64,000 bases of DNA from Bradyrhizobium daqingense (GTDB lineage: Bacteria > Pseudomonadota > Alphaproteobacteria > Rhizobiales > Xanthobacteraceae). The notes beneath the pieces were generated by a model. The model was not told the origin of the DNA. It worked only from the letters and a program-made list of their open reading frames with translations, and ran no database searches. The DNA lies in the NCBI RefSeq assembly GCF_021044685.1, contig NZ_CP088014.1, positions 4,016,001-4,080,000 on the forward strand, in the 5' to 3' direction. Below, piece by piece: positions 9,754 through 17,854 of this stretch. Position numbers and translations under genes: made by a program. The first letter of the stretch is position 1; every line of letters starts with the position of its first letter.

Positions 9754-10688
9754 GATGCGGTCTCTTCCAGGTTCGGCAGAACGCCTTCGATCTGCTTGCG
9801 ATGCTGTTCGAGGAAAACGGGCAGCTTCAGGTCGCGCCCGAGGGTCGCGACGGGTTCGTCGACGGCGAAGCCGGGGATGTCGGTTGCGATCTCGAACAGC
9901 ACGCCGCCGGGCTCGCGGAAGTAGATGGAGCGGAAGTAGTTGCGATCCCTCTGCTCGGTCGGGTGCAGGCCGTGATTGCTCACGAGCTTTTGCGCCATCT
10001 TGCCCTGCTCGGCATCATCGGCCGCGCGGAAGGCGATGTGGTGCACCGAGCCGCCACCCTGATGTCCGCGCAGGAAACCCTTGGCCTCGTAGATGTCGAC
10101 CACGCTGCCTTCGACGTCACCCGGCGCCTTGAAGCGGATCACCGACCCCTCGCGTCCGCTCTCCTTGAAGCCGAACACGTCGGTGAGCACGGCGGCCGTC
10201 TTCGCCGCGCTGTCGAGCAGCAGGGTCACACCGTGGAAGCCGCGGATCGCGTGCTCGGCCGGGACGTCGCCATTGCTCCAGCCGGGCTCGTTCTCGGCGC
10301 CGGGAATGCCGACCAGCGCGAGCGCCATGCCGTCGGGATCGGTGAACGGCAGCACGGATTCGCCAAAACGCTTCTCCAGCGCCTCGTAACGAATGCCCTT
10401 CTCGGTGAAGCGCTGCGTCCAATAGCCGAGCGAGCGTTGCGGCACGCGGAAGGCGGTCTGATGGGTCTCGCCGACGCCGCGGCGCCCGGCCGGAACGCCA
10501 GCCCATGGGAAGAAGGTCAGGATGGTGCCGGGGCGGCCGGTCTCATCGCCGTAATAGAAGTGATAGGTGCCGGGATCGTCGAAATTGACCGTCTTCTTGA
10601 CGAAGCGGAGCCCGAGATCCCGCGTGTAAAAGCCGAAATTGCGGATGGGATCGCCGGCGATCGCGGTGACATGGTGCAGTCCAGACAT
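9750..10688 (-). CDS. Ring-cleaving dioxygenase of the glyoxalase/VOC fold (MhqO-like)
   Basis: This 312-residue protein is built of two VOC domains. It opens SGLHHVTAIAGD with the first metal-ligand histidine region, and the second half has VHHIAFRAADD and ends the domain with PGGVLFEIATD, supplying the second histidine and the glutamate ligand. Length and motifs match the MhqO/MhqA family of extradiol enzymes that open hydroquinone-type rings. It is the first gene of a two-gene operon with the MhqD-like hydrolase and faces a divergent LysR gene across 128 bases. Confidence 0.87.
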   Translation of the reverse strand: MSGLHHVTAIAGDPIRNFGFYTRDLGLRFVKKTVNFDDPGTYHFYYGDETGRPGTILTFFPWAGVPAGRRGVGETHQTAFRVPQRSLGYWTQRFTEKGIRYEALEKRFGESVLPFTDPDGMALALVGIPGAENEPGWSNGDVPAEHAIRGFHGVTLLLDSAAKTAAVLTDVFGFKESGREGSVIRFKAPGDVEGSVVDIYEAKGFLRGHQGGGSVHHIAFRAADDAEQGKMAQKLVSNHGLHPTEQRDRNYFRSIYFREPGGVLFEIATDIPGFAVDEPVATLGRDLKLPVFLEQHRKQIEGVLPNLEETAS

Positions 10689-10747
10689 TGTCGTCCTCCA
10701 AATTCGGGGAGCGGTCTTGCTCTGGCGGGAAATATCGTTCCGCTTTA

Positions 10748-10802
10748 GATTGGAGACAATCCATGCAAATATGACGGCTATGTCTACGATTTGGAAACAA
10801 TT
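10748..10802. promoter_or_regulatory. Candidate LysR operator: two similar boxes 40 bases apart
   Basis: In the divergent intergenic region, GATTGGAGACAATC at 10748-10761 contains the inverted repeat GATTG/CAATC, and GATTTGGAAACAATT at 10788-10802 is a close match. Two boxes roughly four helical turns apart between a LysR gene and its probable target are what the family usually shows. The second box touches the LysR ribosome-binding region, suggesting autoregulation (inference). Confidence 0.45.
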
Positions 10803-10816
10803 ATCGGAGCCGGCCC

Positions 10817-11746
10817 TTGGATAAGCTCGGCAGCCTGCGGGCCTTCGTGAAGGTGGTCGAAAGCGGCAGCTTTGCCGAGGCCGGCCGGCAGCTGCGGCTG
10901 TCGCGTTCGGCGATCAGCAAATACATCGCCGACCTCGAGGAGAGCCTCGGCGTCCAGCTCCTGAACCGGACCACCCGGCACGCCAGCCCGACCGAGAACG
11001 GCCAGCGCTATTTCGAGCGCGCGGTCGTGATCCTCTCGGAGATCGAGGCCGCCGACCAGGCGGTGGCGCAGGCCCAATCGGCGCCGCGCGGCCTGCTGCG
11101 CGTCAACGCACCGATGTCGTTCGGCACGATGCGGCTCGGGCCGATCCTCGCCGATTTCATGGCGCGCTATGGCGAGCTCCAGCTCCAGATCGTGCTCAGC
11201 GACGACCTGCTCGATCCCGTCCAGGACGGCTTCGACGTGACCTTGCGGATCGCGGAATTGGAATCCTCCAGCCTGATCGCGCGAAAAATCATGCCGGTGG
11301 CGCGCATGATCTGCGCCTCGCCGGATTATCTCGCGCGGCACGGCACGCCAAAGCATCCGCAGGATCTGCGCGAGCACGCCTCGCTGACCTACGGTTTCCT
11401 GCTCACCGGCAATCAGTGGAAGCTCACAGGCCGCGACGGCGATCACTGGATCCAGCCGGCATGGTCGCTCTGCGTCAACAATGCCGAGGTGCTGCGCGAC
11501 GTCGCGGTCAAGGGCAGGGGGCTCGCGCTGCTGCCGGAGTTCATTGCGGCCGATGCGTTGAAGAAGGGCGAGCTGCGAACGGTGCTGGATGATTATTCTG
11601 CGCCGCCGCTCGCGCTCTATGCGGTGTATCCGCCGACGCGGCATTTGTCGCTGAAGGTGCGGTTGTTCATCGATTTTCTGGTGGAGCGGTTTGGGCGCGA
11701 GGATGAGGAACTTAGCGGGCGCAGACGTGTGGAGGCTGGGCCGTGA
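10817..11746 (+). CDS. LysR-family transcriptional regulator
   Basis: This 309-residue regulator has the N-terminal winged helix (LGSLRAFVKVVESGSFAEAG, then RQLRLSRSAISKYIADLEES) and a C-terminal effector-binding domain from about residue 90. The subtype with NAPMSFGTMRLGPILADFMA is the CrgA/DmlR-like group. The start is TTG at 10817, supported by GGAG seven bases upstream. It is divergent from the dioxygenase/hydrolase operon and probably controls it in response to a quinone or phenolic compound. In Bacillus the equivalent regulator is of the MarR family, so only the target genes, not the regulator, are shared. Confidence 0.9.
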   Translation: MDKLGSLRAFVKVVESGSFAEAGRQLRLSRSAISKYIADLEESLGVQLLNRTTRHASPTENGQRYFERAVVILSEIEAADQAVAQAQSAPRGLLRVNAPMSFGTMRLGPILADFMARYGELQLQIVLSDDLLDPVQDGFDVTLRIAELESSSLIARKIMPVARMICASPDYLARHGTPKHPQDLREHASLTYGFLLTGNQWKLTGRDGDHWIQPAWSLCVNNAEVLRDVAVKGRGLALLPEFIAADALKKGELRTVLDDYSAPPLALYAVYPPTRHLSLKVRLFIDFLVERFGREDEELSGRRRVEAGP

Positions 11747-11869
11747 AGCCACGAATCTGCCGGGGCAACGGCTCGCAGCGATCTGTCACCATAAATCATG
11801 AAGGCGAACTACCCGGCGGCCAGTCTAGGGATCTGGCGCTGAAATTGTGAGCGGCATGGGTTCTCCCAT

Positions 11870-11886
11870 TGTCAACGTTGTTGACA
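11870..11886. promoter_or_regulatory. Perfect palindrome TGTCAAC-gtt-GTTGACA
   Basis: The 450-base stretch 11747-12196 holds no convincing gene. Its one clear structure is this 7-bp perfect inverted repeat with a 3-base spacer, the size of a dimeric repressor site (GntR-like sites have comparable symmetry). It lies 311 bases before the exported-protein gene, so its target is uncertain. Confidence 0.4.
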
Positions 11887-12196
11887 GTGATTCCTCGGAA
11901 TTGCTCTTGCGCGAATGATAAGATGAAGTTCGGCAACCAGCAGAGGCCATGATGATTGTGCCTGTGCTGAGAGTCCCGCGCAGTGGTTAGATACGAATAT
12001 ACCGCAGCGGAAACTTGAACTTTCTTCCCGTGGCTTGGGACTCATATTCGCGTCCCGACTTCGCGCCTCAGGACAGAGAGAGTTCAGCCGCTGTCGGGGC
12101 GTTGCCGAGGGCTCTCTTCCATGCCACCGCGAAGAGCCTGGCTCGATGAGCAGCCCGCACTTCTCGACTTGGTTTCAACAAGCGCAGGAGGAAGCT

Positions 12197-12673
12197 ATGC
12201 GGAAGTCTCTCACCTTTTTCTTTTCTGGCGTGGTATTGGCCGTCGCGGCGTCAACCGCCGTAGCCGGCGAGCGGGTGCTCGAGTTCAAGCTCGTCACCAA
12301 GCCGCTCGACCTCAAGGTCATAGAAGCCGCAAACGTCGAAGGACAGACGGTCGTGTCCGGGAAATTCTTTGGCGTCGCCGTCTTCAGCGATGGGCGTATC
12401 GGCGTGAAAGAGTTCGTCAATGCTTCGGACTTGCTCAAAGGGTCGGGCCCCTTCTTCGGCTATAGCACTTACACGTTCGAGGAAGGCTCGATTACGGCGC
12501 GCTACACCGGATCGGCCAAAGACGGCAAATCAACGGGCGAATACACGATCCTGTCGGGCACTGGTGCCTATGCGAACGCAACGGGCACCGGAACAATCGA
12601 AAGCGCGCCGAACCCATTCAAGGGCGTCAACCTGCTCAATATAAAGCTGGTCGTTAAAACTTCGGGCTCGTGA
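12197..12673 (+). CDS. Small exported beta-barrel protein (allene-oxide-cyclase-like fold)
   Basis: The ATG at 12197 follows AGGAGG by five bases, the best ribosome site in this area; the frame is open further upstream but without such support. The 158-residue product has a signal peptide (MRKSLTFFF, hydrophobic core, AVAGE cleavage near residue 23). The mature part is glycine/threonine rich with the repeat-like TILSGTGAYANATGTGTIE, resembling bacterial allene-oxide-cyclase-like/dirigent-type barrels of unknown function. No partner genes adjoin it; a strong hairpin follows. Confidence 0.75.
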   Translation: MRKSLTFFFSGVVLAVAASTAVAGERVLEFKLVTKPLDLKVIEAANVEGQTVVSGKFFGVAVFSDGRIGVKEFVNASDLLKGSGPFFGYSTYTFEEGSITARYTGSAKDGKSTGEYTILSGTGAYANATGTGTIESAPNPFKGVNLLNIKLVVKTSGS

Positions 12674-12729
12674 CGGCGAATGCTGACAGGTCCCGCACGA
12701 AGCTAGTCGATCCCTTGGGAAGCGCGTTG

Positions 12730-12759
12730 GCTCGGCCGGCAACGCATTGCCGGCCGAGC
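12730..12759 (+). terminator. Hairpin downstream of the small exported protein gene
   Basis: A perfect 13-bp stem, GCTCGGCCGGCAA with loop CGCA and the complementary arm, lies 57 bases after the stop at 12673. It has no T-tract. The stem is among the strongest hairpins in the window. Confidence 0.55.
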
Positions 12760-12884
12760 GACCTGCTGAAGAATGGGCTGGCGTCGTGGGATTGATCTTT
12801 CGCTCGGCCAGCTGGACGCTTGAGAACGCCAACCTGAGCAAATCTAGCTGACCGATCGCTGATCGGCAGGTTCAAGCAGATCAT

Positions 12885-13215
12885 TCAGGCTTGCACCGAC
12901 GCCTGCTGAAGCTCAGCGACTTCGCGCGCAGCACCTCGAGATCGGCAGGTGACATCGCGGCCGCCGCCAGCTCGACATCGCGGCTGCGCTCGAACAGGCG
13001 GACGAGGCCGAGCGCACTCGCCGCGCTGCCGAGCTGGTGCGCTGGATCGTGCCAGCTGCCTGTGATCGCCGGTCGCCGCCGCCCTGGTGATGTCGTCGAT
13101 CAGCCTTGCGCTTGTCTCGCCCAGCAGATGATGGAGCTTGTCGATTTGCGCGGCGCCGAGCAACTCGCGCTGGTCGTCGAGAAAGGACTGGTCGATCTAT
13201 TCGTCCGCGGCGAGT
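12885..13215 (-). pseudogene. Decayed partial copy of the neighbouring hybrid kinase (Hpt end)
   Basis: On the minus strand this stretch reads FLDDQRELLGAAQIDKLHHL, LGETSARLIDDITRAAATGD and HRQLARS, almost the same as the C-terminal Hpt segment of the kinase at 13632. At DNA level 12951-13200 aligns with 13741-13985 at a constant offset of 789-790 bases. It is broken by a TAG at 13199-13197, where the kinase has CTG, and by a one-base insertion between about 13040 and 13080 that shifts the frame before the Hpt motif is complete. It is therefore a nonfunctional tandem partial duplicate. Confidence 0.8.
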
Positions 13216-13239
13216 GGCCCGAGACTATTGCGCTACTGC

Positions 13240-13410
13240 TCACGGACTTACGCGGTCGCCCCACTGGCCTTGATCGTAGGCCTGCAGAATGCGGACAAAA
13301 TCGGCCATGCTGGATTGATCTCGGTGTTCGGCCATAGCCGCAGCCCGAGGATCGGATGCAGGCTGGCTCCCTTGCCAAAACCGCGCGAGGAGATCGGCGA
13401 TGTTTCTCAT
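13240..13410 (-). CDS. Possible small protein, 56 residues, unknown
   Basis: An ATG at 13410 opens a frame reading MRNIADLLARFWQGSQPASD and then ADFVRILQAYDQGQWGDRVS to a TGA at 13240. The sequence looks protein-like, with an amphipathic start and acidic/aromatic balance, but no good ribosome site precedes it and codon use is only moderately GC3 rich. It lies directly before the decayed kinase copy on the same strand. The rest of 13411-13631 shows nothing I can name. Confidence 0.3.
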   Translation of the reverse strand: MRNIADLLARFWQGSQPASDPRAAAMAEHRDQSSMADFVRILQAYDQGQWGDRVSP

Positions 13411-13631
13411 GGCGTACTCTCTGCAGCCAAGTGTGACAGTAGATCAAGTACCGGAGCGGCGTCGCGCCGTTCGACGAGAGACAGGCCGGCGGGCGTTACG
13501 CCGCCGACTTGTCCTGCAACTGCCGGCTCGCGGGCCCGGTTCCGTTGCTTTTCACTGTGCGTTCATAGGTAGCATGGAGCTTTGGCCGTCGCCATTGTGC
13601 GCGGGTATGACGTGACCATACGGACGTAGGG

Positions 13632-15995
13632 TCAGCTCCGCGAGCGCTGCTCGGCCGGCTGCAGCAGATCGTCAAGCGCGTGCATCGACGCTTCCCGCAG
13701 CGCGGCGAGTTCGCGAGCGGCACACAGGCATTCGCCAGGGGTCATCGCGGCCGCCGCCAGCTCGACATCGCGGCTGCGTTCGAACAGGCGGACGAGGCCG
13801 AGCGCACTCGCCGCGCTGCCGAGCTGGTGCGCAGATCGCGCGAGCTGCGTGTGATCGCCGTTTGCCGCCGCCTTGGTGATGTCTCCGATCAATTTCGCGC
13901 TGGTCTCGCCCAGCAGATGGTGGAGCTTGTCGATCTGGGCAGGACCGAGCAGCTCGCGCTGATCGTCGAGGAAGCGCCGGTCGATCAGTTCGTCGGCAGC
14001 GAGTTGCGCGGTTGCGGGCTCAATCTGCGCGTCATCCTCGATCGCCTCCCGCAGCGCGTGAATCAGGATCGGCTTGCTCACGACCTTGGCGATCCCTGCG
14101 CCGGCGAGCCGCTCGCGCGCCCTGGTGGACACGTCGGCGGTCACGGCGATGATGCGCGGCATCCTGGCGAGACCGAGCTTGCCGATCTTTGATGCCGCCT
14201 CCACGCCGTCCATGTCGGGCATGTGCAGGTCCATCAGGATGACGTCGAACACCTGGTCGCGGGCGAGTTCGATCGCGGACGTACCGTTCCTCGCGATCAT
14301 GGCCCGATGGCCGAGCCTGTTCAGAATGGCTTCGCCGACCTCGCAATTGACGGGGTCGTCGTCGACCAGTAGCACGTGGAGCTGGCGTGATGGCGGCGGA
14401 AGCGGGCCTTGTGCGAGACCACTCGCGGCGAGGCTGAGCGGCACTTGCAGCGTGAAGGTGCTGCCTGCGCCCGGCGCGCTCTCGACCGTGAGCTCGCCGC
14501 GCATCAGGCGGGTCAGGCGGCGTGCGATTGCAAGGCCAAGGCCGGTGCCGCCGAAGCGACGCGCGATGCTGTCGTCGGCTTGGACGAAATCCTCGAAGAT
14601 CCGCTCGTGCAGGTCGGGCGCGATGCCGATGCCGGTGTCGCGAACGCTGATGCGCAGCAGGACCTGATCGTCGTGCCGCTCGGCTGCCGCGCTCAAGCCG
14701 ATGCCGCCGCTCGGGGTGAACTTGATCGCGTTGCCGACCAGATTGAGCAGGATGCGATTGAGCCTGACGGGGTCGCCATGCACGGCGGTGTTGACCGCGG
14801 CATCGCAGGCGAGGTCGAAGGTCAAGCCTTTGGCGACGGCCTGGGGGCGCATCAGGTCGGCGGCGGCCTCGATGAGCTGGTCGAGACGGAAATCCCGCGT
14901 TTCCAGCGTTTCGGTGCTGGCCTCGAGGCGGGCGTATTCCAGCACCGCATCGACCAGCGCGATCAGCGTCTCGCCCGATGCGGCGGCGGTGGCGAGATGG
15001 CGCCGTTGGGTCTCGCCGAGGCCGCCGTCATTCAGCAATTGCAGCATGCCCATCACGCCGTTCAGCGGCGTGCGCAGCTCGTGGCTGACGACGGCGAGGA
15101 AGCGCGACTTGGTCTCGTTGGCCGCGACGGCGGCGCTACGCGCGCGCTCGGCAGCGTCGTGCTCAGCCAGCGCGTGATCCCTGGCCTTCTCGAGCTCGGA
15201 GGTGCGTTCCACCACCTTGCGTTCGAGCGTGGCGTAGGACTCGCGCAGATGCGCGGCCATGCGATTGAACTGGTCGCCGAGCGCCTCCAGCTCGTCACCG
15301 GTGTTGATCGCGAGCCGCTGGCCGAGATCGCCGCTGCCGATCCGCTTCGCGCCTTGCGTCAGCATCTGGATCGGCACGGTCATGCGCCGGCTGAGAAAGA
15401 GCGATACCAGCACCGCGCAGGCCAGCAGGATGACCAGCAGAAACGTCGAGCGCCCGATCGACGCATAGATCGGCGCGTAGGCTTCGGTGAGCGGCAGTTC
15501 CACGAACACCAGCCAGCCGAGCGAGGGCACCGTCGCATAGGTCGACAGCACGCGCTGGCCTGACAGATCCTCCTTGACGAGGCCGCCCGAGGGCGGCCCG
15601 ACGCCGTCGAGTGCGGCGCGGACGTCGGCATGTCCCGAGAGATCGCTGCGCTGGAGCGCCCGCCACAAATCCGGATGCGCGATCAACACGCCCATGCGGT
15701 CGACCACATAGGCCTTGCCGGTGTTGCCGACCCTGATCCCGGTGACGAGGTCCCAGATGAAGCGCAGATTGACCTCGGCGACGATCACATCCGGAGCGCG
15801 GCCGGTGCCGCGCGTGGCGAGGGTCATGAACGGTTCGGTGTCGCCGAAGAAGTAGGACAGCGAGCGGGACGTCCGGGCTGGAAGGATGCGGCGATCCAGA
15901 CGTCGAAGCCCGCAATTGGTCGTCTGGCACAGGCATGATGACGGGCTTGGGCATGCGGATTCTGTGGGCAGCATGGGCGGTCGGGCTGGCAGCAT
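13632..15995 (-). CDS. Hybrid sensor histidine kinase with receiver and Hpt domains, 5'-truncated
   Basis: From about residue 48 the product reads as the second half of a dCache sensor (AEVNLRFIWDLVTGIRVG), a transmembrane helix (184-201), HAMP (about 202-254), coiled coil, a HisKA domain with His305 in AVVSHELRTPLNG, an ATPase domain with GTGLGLAIARRL, a receiver with the acceptor Asp in ILMDLHMPDMDG, and an Hpt domain with SAHQLGSAASALG. The first 47 residues are proline/arginine rich, antisense to the porin gene, and match nothing expected. The first membrane helix and the front of the sensor are missing, so no convincing start exists and function is doubtful. A decayed copy of its Hpt end lies downstream. 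Confidence 0.75.
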   Translation of the reverse strand: MLPARPPMLPTESACPSPSSCLCQTTNCGLRRLDRRILPARTSRSLSYFFGDTEPFMTLATRGTGRAPDVIVAEVNLRFIWDLVTGIRVGNTGKAYVVDRMGVLIAHPDLWRALQRSDLSGHADVRAALDGVGPPSGGLVKEDLSGQRVLSTYATVPSLGWLVFVELPLTEAYAPIYASIGRSTFLLVILLACAVLVSLFLSRRMTVPIQMLTQGAKRIGSGDLGQRLAINTGDELEALGDQFNRMAAHLRESYATLERKVVERTSELEKARDHALAEHDAAERARSAAVAANETKSRFLAVVSHELRTPLNGVMGMLQLLNDGGLGETQRRHLATAAASGETLIALVDAVLEYARLEASTETLETRDFRLDQLIEAAADLMRPQAVAKGLTFDLACDAAVNTAVHGDPVRLNRILLNLVGNAIKFTPSGGIGLSAAAERHDDQVLLRISVRDTGIGIAPDLHERIFEDFVQADDSIARRFGGTGLGLAIARRLTRLMRGELTVESAPGAGSTFTLQVPLSLAASGLAQGPLPPPSRQLHVLLVDDDPVNCEVGEAILNRLGHRAMIARNGTSAIELARDQVFDVILMDLHMPDMDGVEAASKIGKLGLARMPRIIAVTADVSTRARERLAGAGIAKVVSKPILIHALREAIEDDAQIEPATAQLAADELIDRRFLDDQRELLGPAQIDKLHHLLGETSAKLIGDITKAAANGDHTQLARSAHQLGSAASALGLVRLFERSRDVELAAAAMTPGECLCAARELAALREASMHALDDLLQPAEQRSRS

Positions 15996-17638
15996 CCTGC
16001 ATCGCCTCTGCGCGGGCCCAATCGATCAATCCGGGCGTGATCCAGAACGACGTCGACCGCCAGCGCCGGCTGCTCGAGCAGCAGAGCGCGCCGCCCAAGC
16101 TGACGGGGCCGGCGGTGATCGGCGGCGAGCGGGAAAAGTCGCAGCTCCTGAAGCCGGGCGGGCCGAAATTCCGCCTGCGCAAGGTCAATTTCGACGAGTC
16201 CAAGTTCATCGCGCCGGCCGAGCTGGACGAGATCGCGAAGAAATATGTCGGCAAGGACGTCGACATCGCCGCGCTGTTGCAGCTCGTCGCCGACATCAAC
16301 GCCATCTACGCCGCACGCGGGATCGTCACCGGCATTGCGACGCTGCCGGACCAGGACGCCAAGGGCGGCATCGTACGCGTCAAGCTCACCGAAGGCCGGC
16401 TGCAGAAGACGACCGTCGAAGGCAATAAGCAAACCCGCACCGACTACATCCTCGATCGCGTGAAGGAGCCCAAAGGCGAGGTCCTGGACGTTCCCAAGCT
16501 CAATCGCGACGTGATCTGGTTCAACCGCACCAACGACGTGCAGATCAAGGCGCTGCTCCAGCCCGGCACGAGCTTCGGCCTGACCGACCTCCAGTTCGCG
16601 GTGATCGAGCCGCCGGTCGACACCTGGCAGCTCTTCGTCGACAACCAGGGCGTGGAGAACACCGGCCGCTGGCAAGGCGGCACCTTCTACAAGCGTCACG
16701 GTCTGTTCGGCGTCGACGACCGCCTGACCTTCTACGGCGTCCGCTCCGACGGCAATCTCAACGGCAACGCCTCCTACAGCATTCCGGTAAATCCCTGGGG
16801 CGGGCGGCTCGGCGTCAGCTACACCGAAGGGAAGATCAAGATCATCCAGGGTCCGTTCGTCGCGCTCGACGTCACCGGGCGCTCGAGCCAGGCCTCGGTC
16901 AATTTCAGCCAGCCGGTCTGGGTGACGCAGGACTGGCTGGTGCTGGTCAACGCCGCCCTGACCGAGGGCAAGACGGTGAGCCGCTTCGCCACGGTCGCCG
17001 TCACCGACGATCACTACGACAGGTCCACCGCCGGTCTCTCCGTGACCAAGTCCGGCAACGCCTATTCGATCACAGTTTCGCCCGCCGTGAACTACATCGA
17101 ATGGCAGGATCACGTGCTGGGCGGCAACCGCACGTTCAACACCTATACCGGCTCGCTGCTCGCAACCAGCGCCGCGGGCCCGGCGAATTTCAGCGCCAAC
17201 GTGCTGGCGAGCTGGCAGTACACCCAGGAAAAGCTGCTGCCCGGCAGCCAGATCTTCTCGATCGGCGGCCCTACCACCGTGCGCGGCTATCCCTCCAATT
17301 CGGCCTCCGGCGACAGCGGCTATTATTTCAATGCCGAGCTGCACTACAATTGGTCGCAATGGCTGAGGGGTTTCGACACCTACGTCTTCACGGATTGGGG
17401 CGCGGTGTACTCGACATTCCCAGGGGTGACCGAGCTCGCTTCGGTCGGCGTCGGCTTCTCCTGGACCTACGTGCCGGGCATGACCTTCGAGGCGAACTAC
17501 GCGACGCCGCTGAAGATGGCGGTGTCGACCCAGAACCATTACGAGGCCTATGGCCGCGTCATCTTCCGGCCGTTGCTGATGTTTCAGAAGGAAATCCCCG
17601 CGCCCGTGGTGGCGGTGGACGGCAGGAGCAAGTCGTAG
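15935..17638 (+). CDS. Two-partner secretion outer-membrane porin (TpsB; ShlB/FhaC/HecB family)
   Basis: This 567-residue protein would export a large exoprotein across the outer membrane. It has a signal peptide (MRILWAAWAVGLAASCIASA with cleavage at ARAQS), a helix-rich plug-like start, POTRA domains (FRLRKVNFDESKF, then ARGIVTG and VRVKLTEGRLQKTTVEGN), and a C-terminal barrel with the family's TVRGYPSNSASGDSGYYF loop motif. An ATG at 15953 is an alternative start. No TpsA substrate gene lies on either side in this window, which is unusual because tpsA and tpsB are normally adjacent. Its 5' end overlaps the truncated kinase frame. Confidence 0.88.
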   Translation: MMTGLGMRILWAAWAVGLAASCIASARAQSINPGVIQNDVDRQRRLLEQQSAPPKLTGPAVIGGEREKSQLLKPGGPKFRLRKVNFDESKFIAPAELDEIAKKYVGKDVDIAALLQLVADINAIYAARGIVTGIATLPDQDAKGGIVRVKLTEGRLQKTTVEGNKQTRTDYILDRVKEPKGEVLDVPKLNRDVIWFNRTNDVQIKALLQPGTSFGLTDLQFAVIEPPVDTWQLFVDNQGVENTGRWQGGTFYKRHGLFGVDDRLTFYGVRSDGNLNGNASYSIPVNPWGGRLGVSYTEGKIKIIQGPFVALDVTGRSSQASVNFSQPVWVTQDWLVLVNAALTEGKTVSRFATVAVTDDHYDRSTAGLSVTKSGNAYSITVSPAVNYIEWQDHVLGGNRTFNTYTGSLLATSAAGPANFSANVLASWQYTQEKLLPGSQIFSIGGPTTVRGYPSNSASGDSGYYFNAELHYNWSQWLRGFDTYVFTDWGAVYSTFPGVTELASVGVGFSWTYVPGMTFEANYATPLKMAVSTQNHYEAYGRVIFRPLLMFQKEIPAPVVAVDGRSKS

Positions 17639-17688
17639 CGGCGGGCTACGCCGCACACTCCGCGATCATTGCACGACAGTCTCGATCT

Positions 17689-17821
17689 CGTGCCCCGGAC
17701 GCAGCGCAGCGCCTCTTCGGCGGTGCGCTGCAGAGCCGGGGCCCATGCAGCGGCAAGTGCCAGTCTCCTGGGTCCCGGCTCTGCGGAGCGTCACTGCGTG
17801 CCGCACCGCGTCCGGGACACG
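17689..17821. repeat. Palindromic intergenic repeat (nested inverted repeats)
   Basis: The outer arms CGTGCCCCGGACGC and GCGTCCGGGACACG are complementary at 13 of 14 positions, and the inner arms AGAGCCGGGGCCCA and TGGGTCCCGGCTCT also match at 13 of 14. Together they can fold a large cruciform between the convergent porin and bluB genes. From general familiarity, repeats of this composition are scattered between genes in Bradyrhizobium and Rhodopseudomonas. It may also act as a terminator for both genes. Confidence 0.75.
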
Positions 17822-17854
17822 AACACCGTGGCTCGACGACGGATTGTGCGAGCG

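Noticed and set aside
12035..12196. Extended N-terminus for the small exported protein
   Set aside because: The added residues have no signal-peptide logic, whereas AGGAGG and a classical signal peptide mark the ATG at 12197.
15824..17656. Minus-strand open frame of 610 codons opposite the porin gene
   Set aside because: Highly biased Asp/Val/Gly/His composition with no motif, while the plus strand has signal peptide, POTRA regions and barrel.
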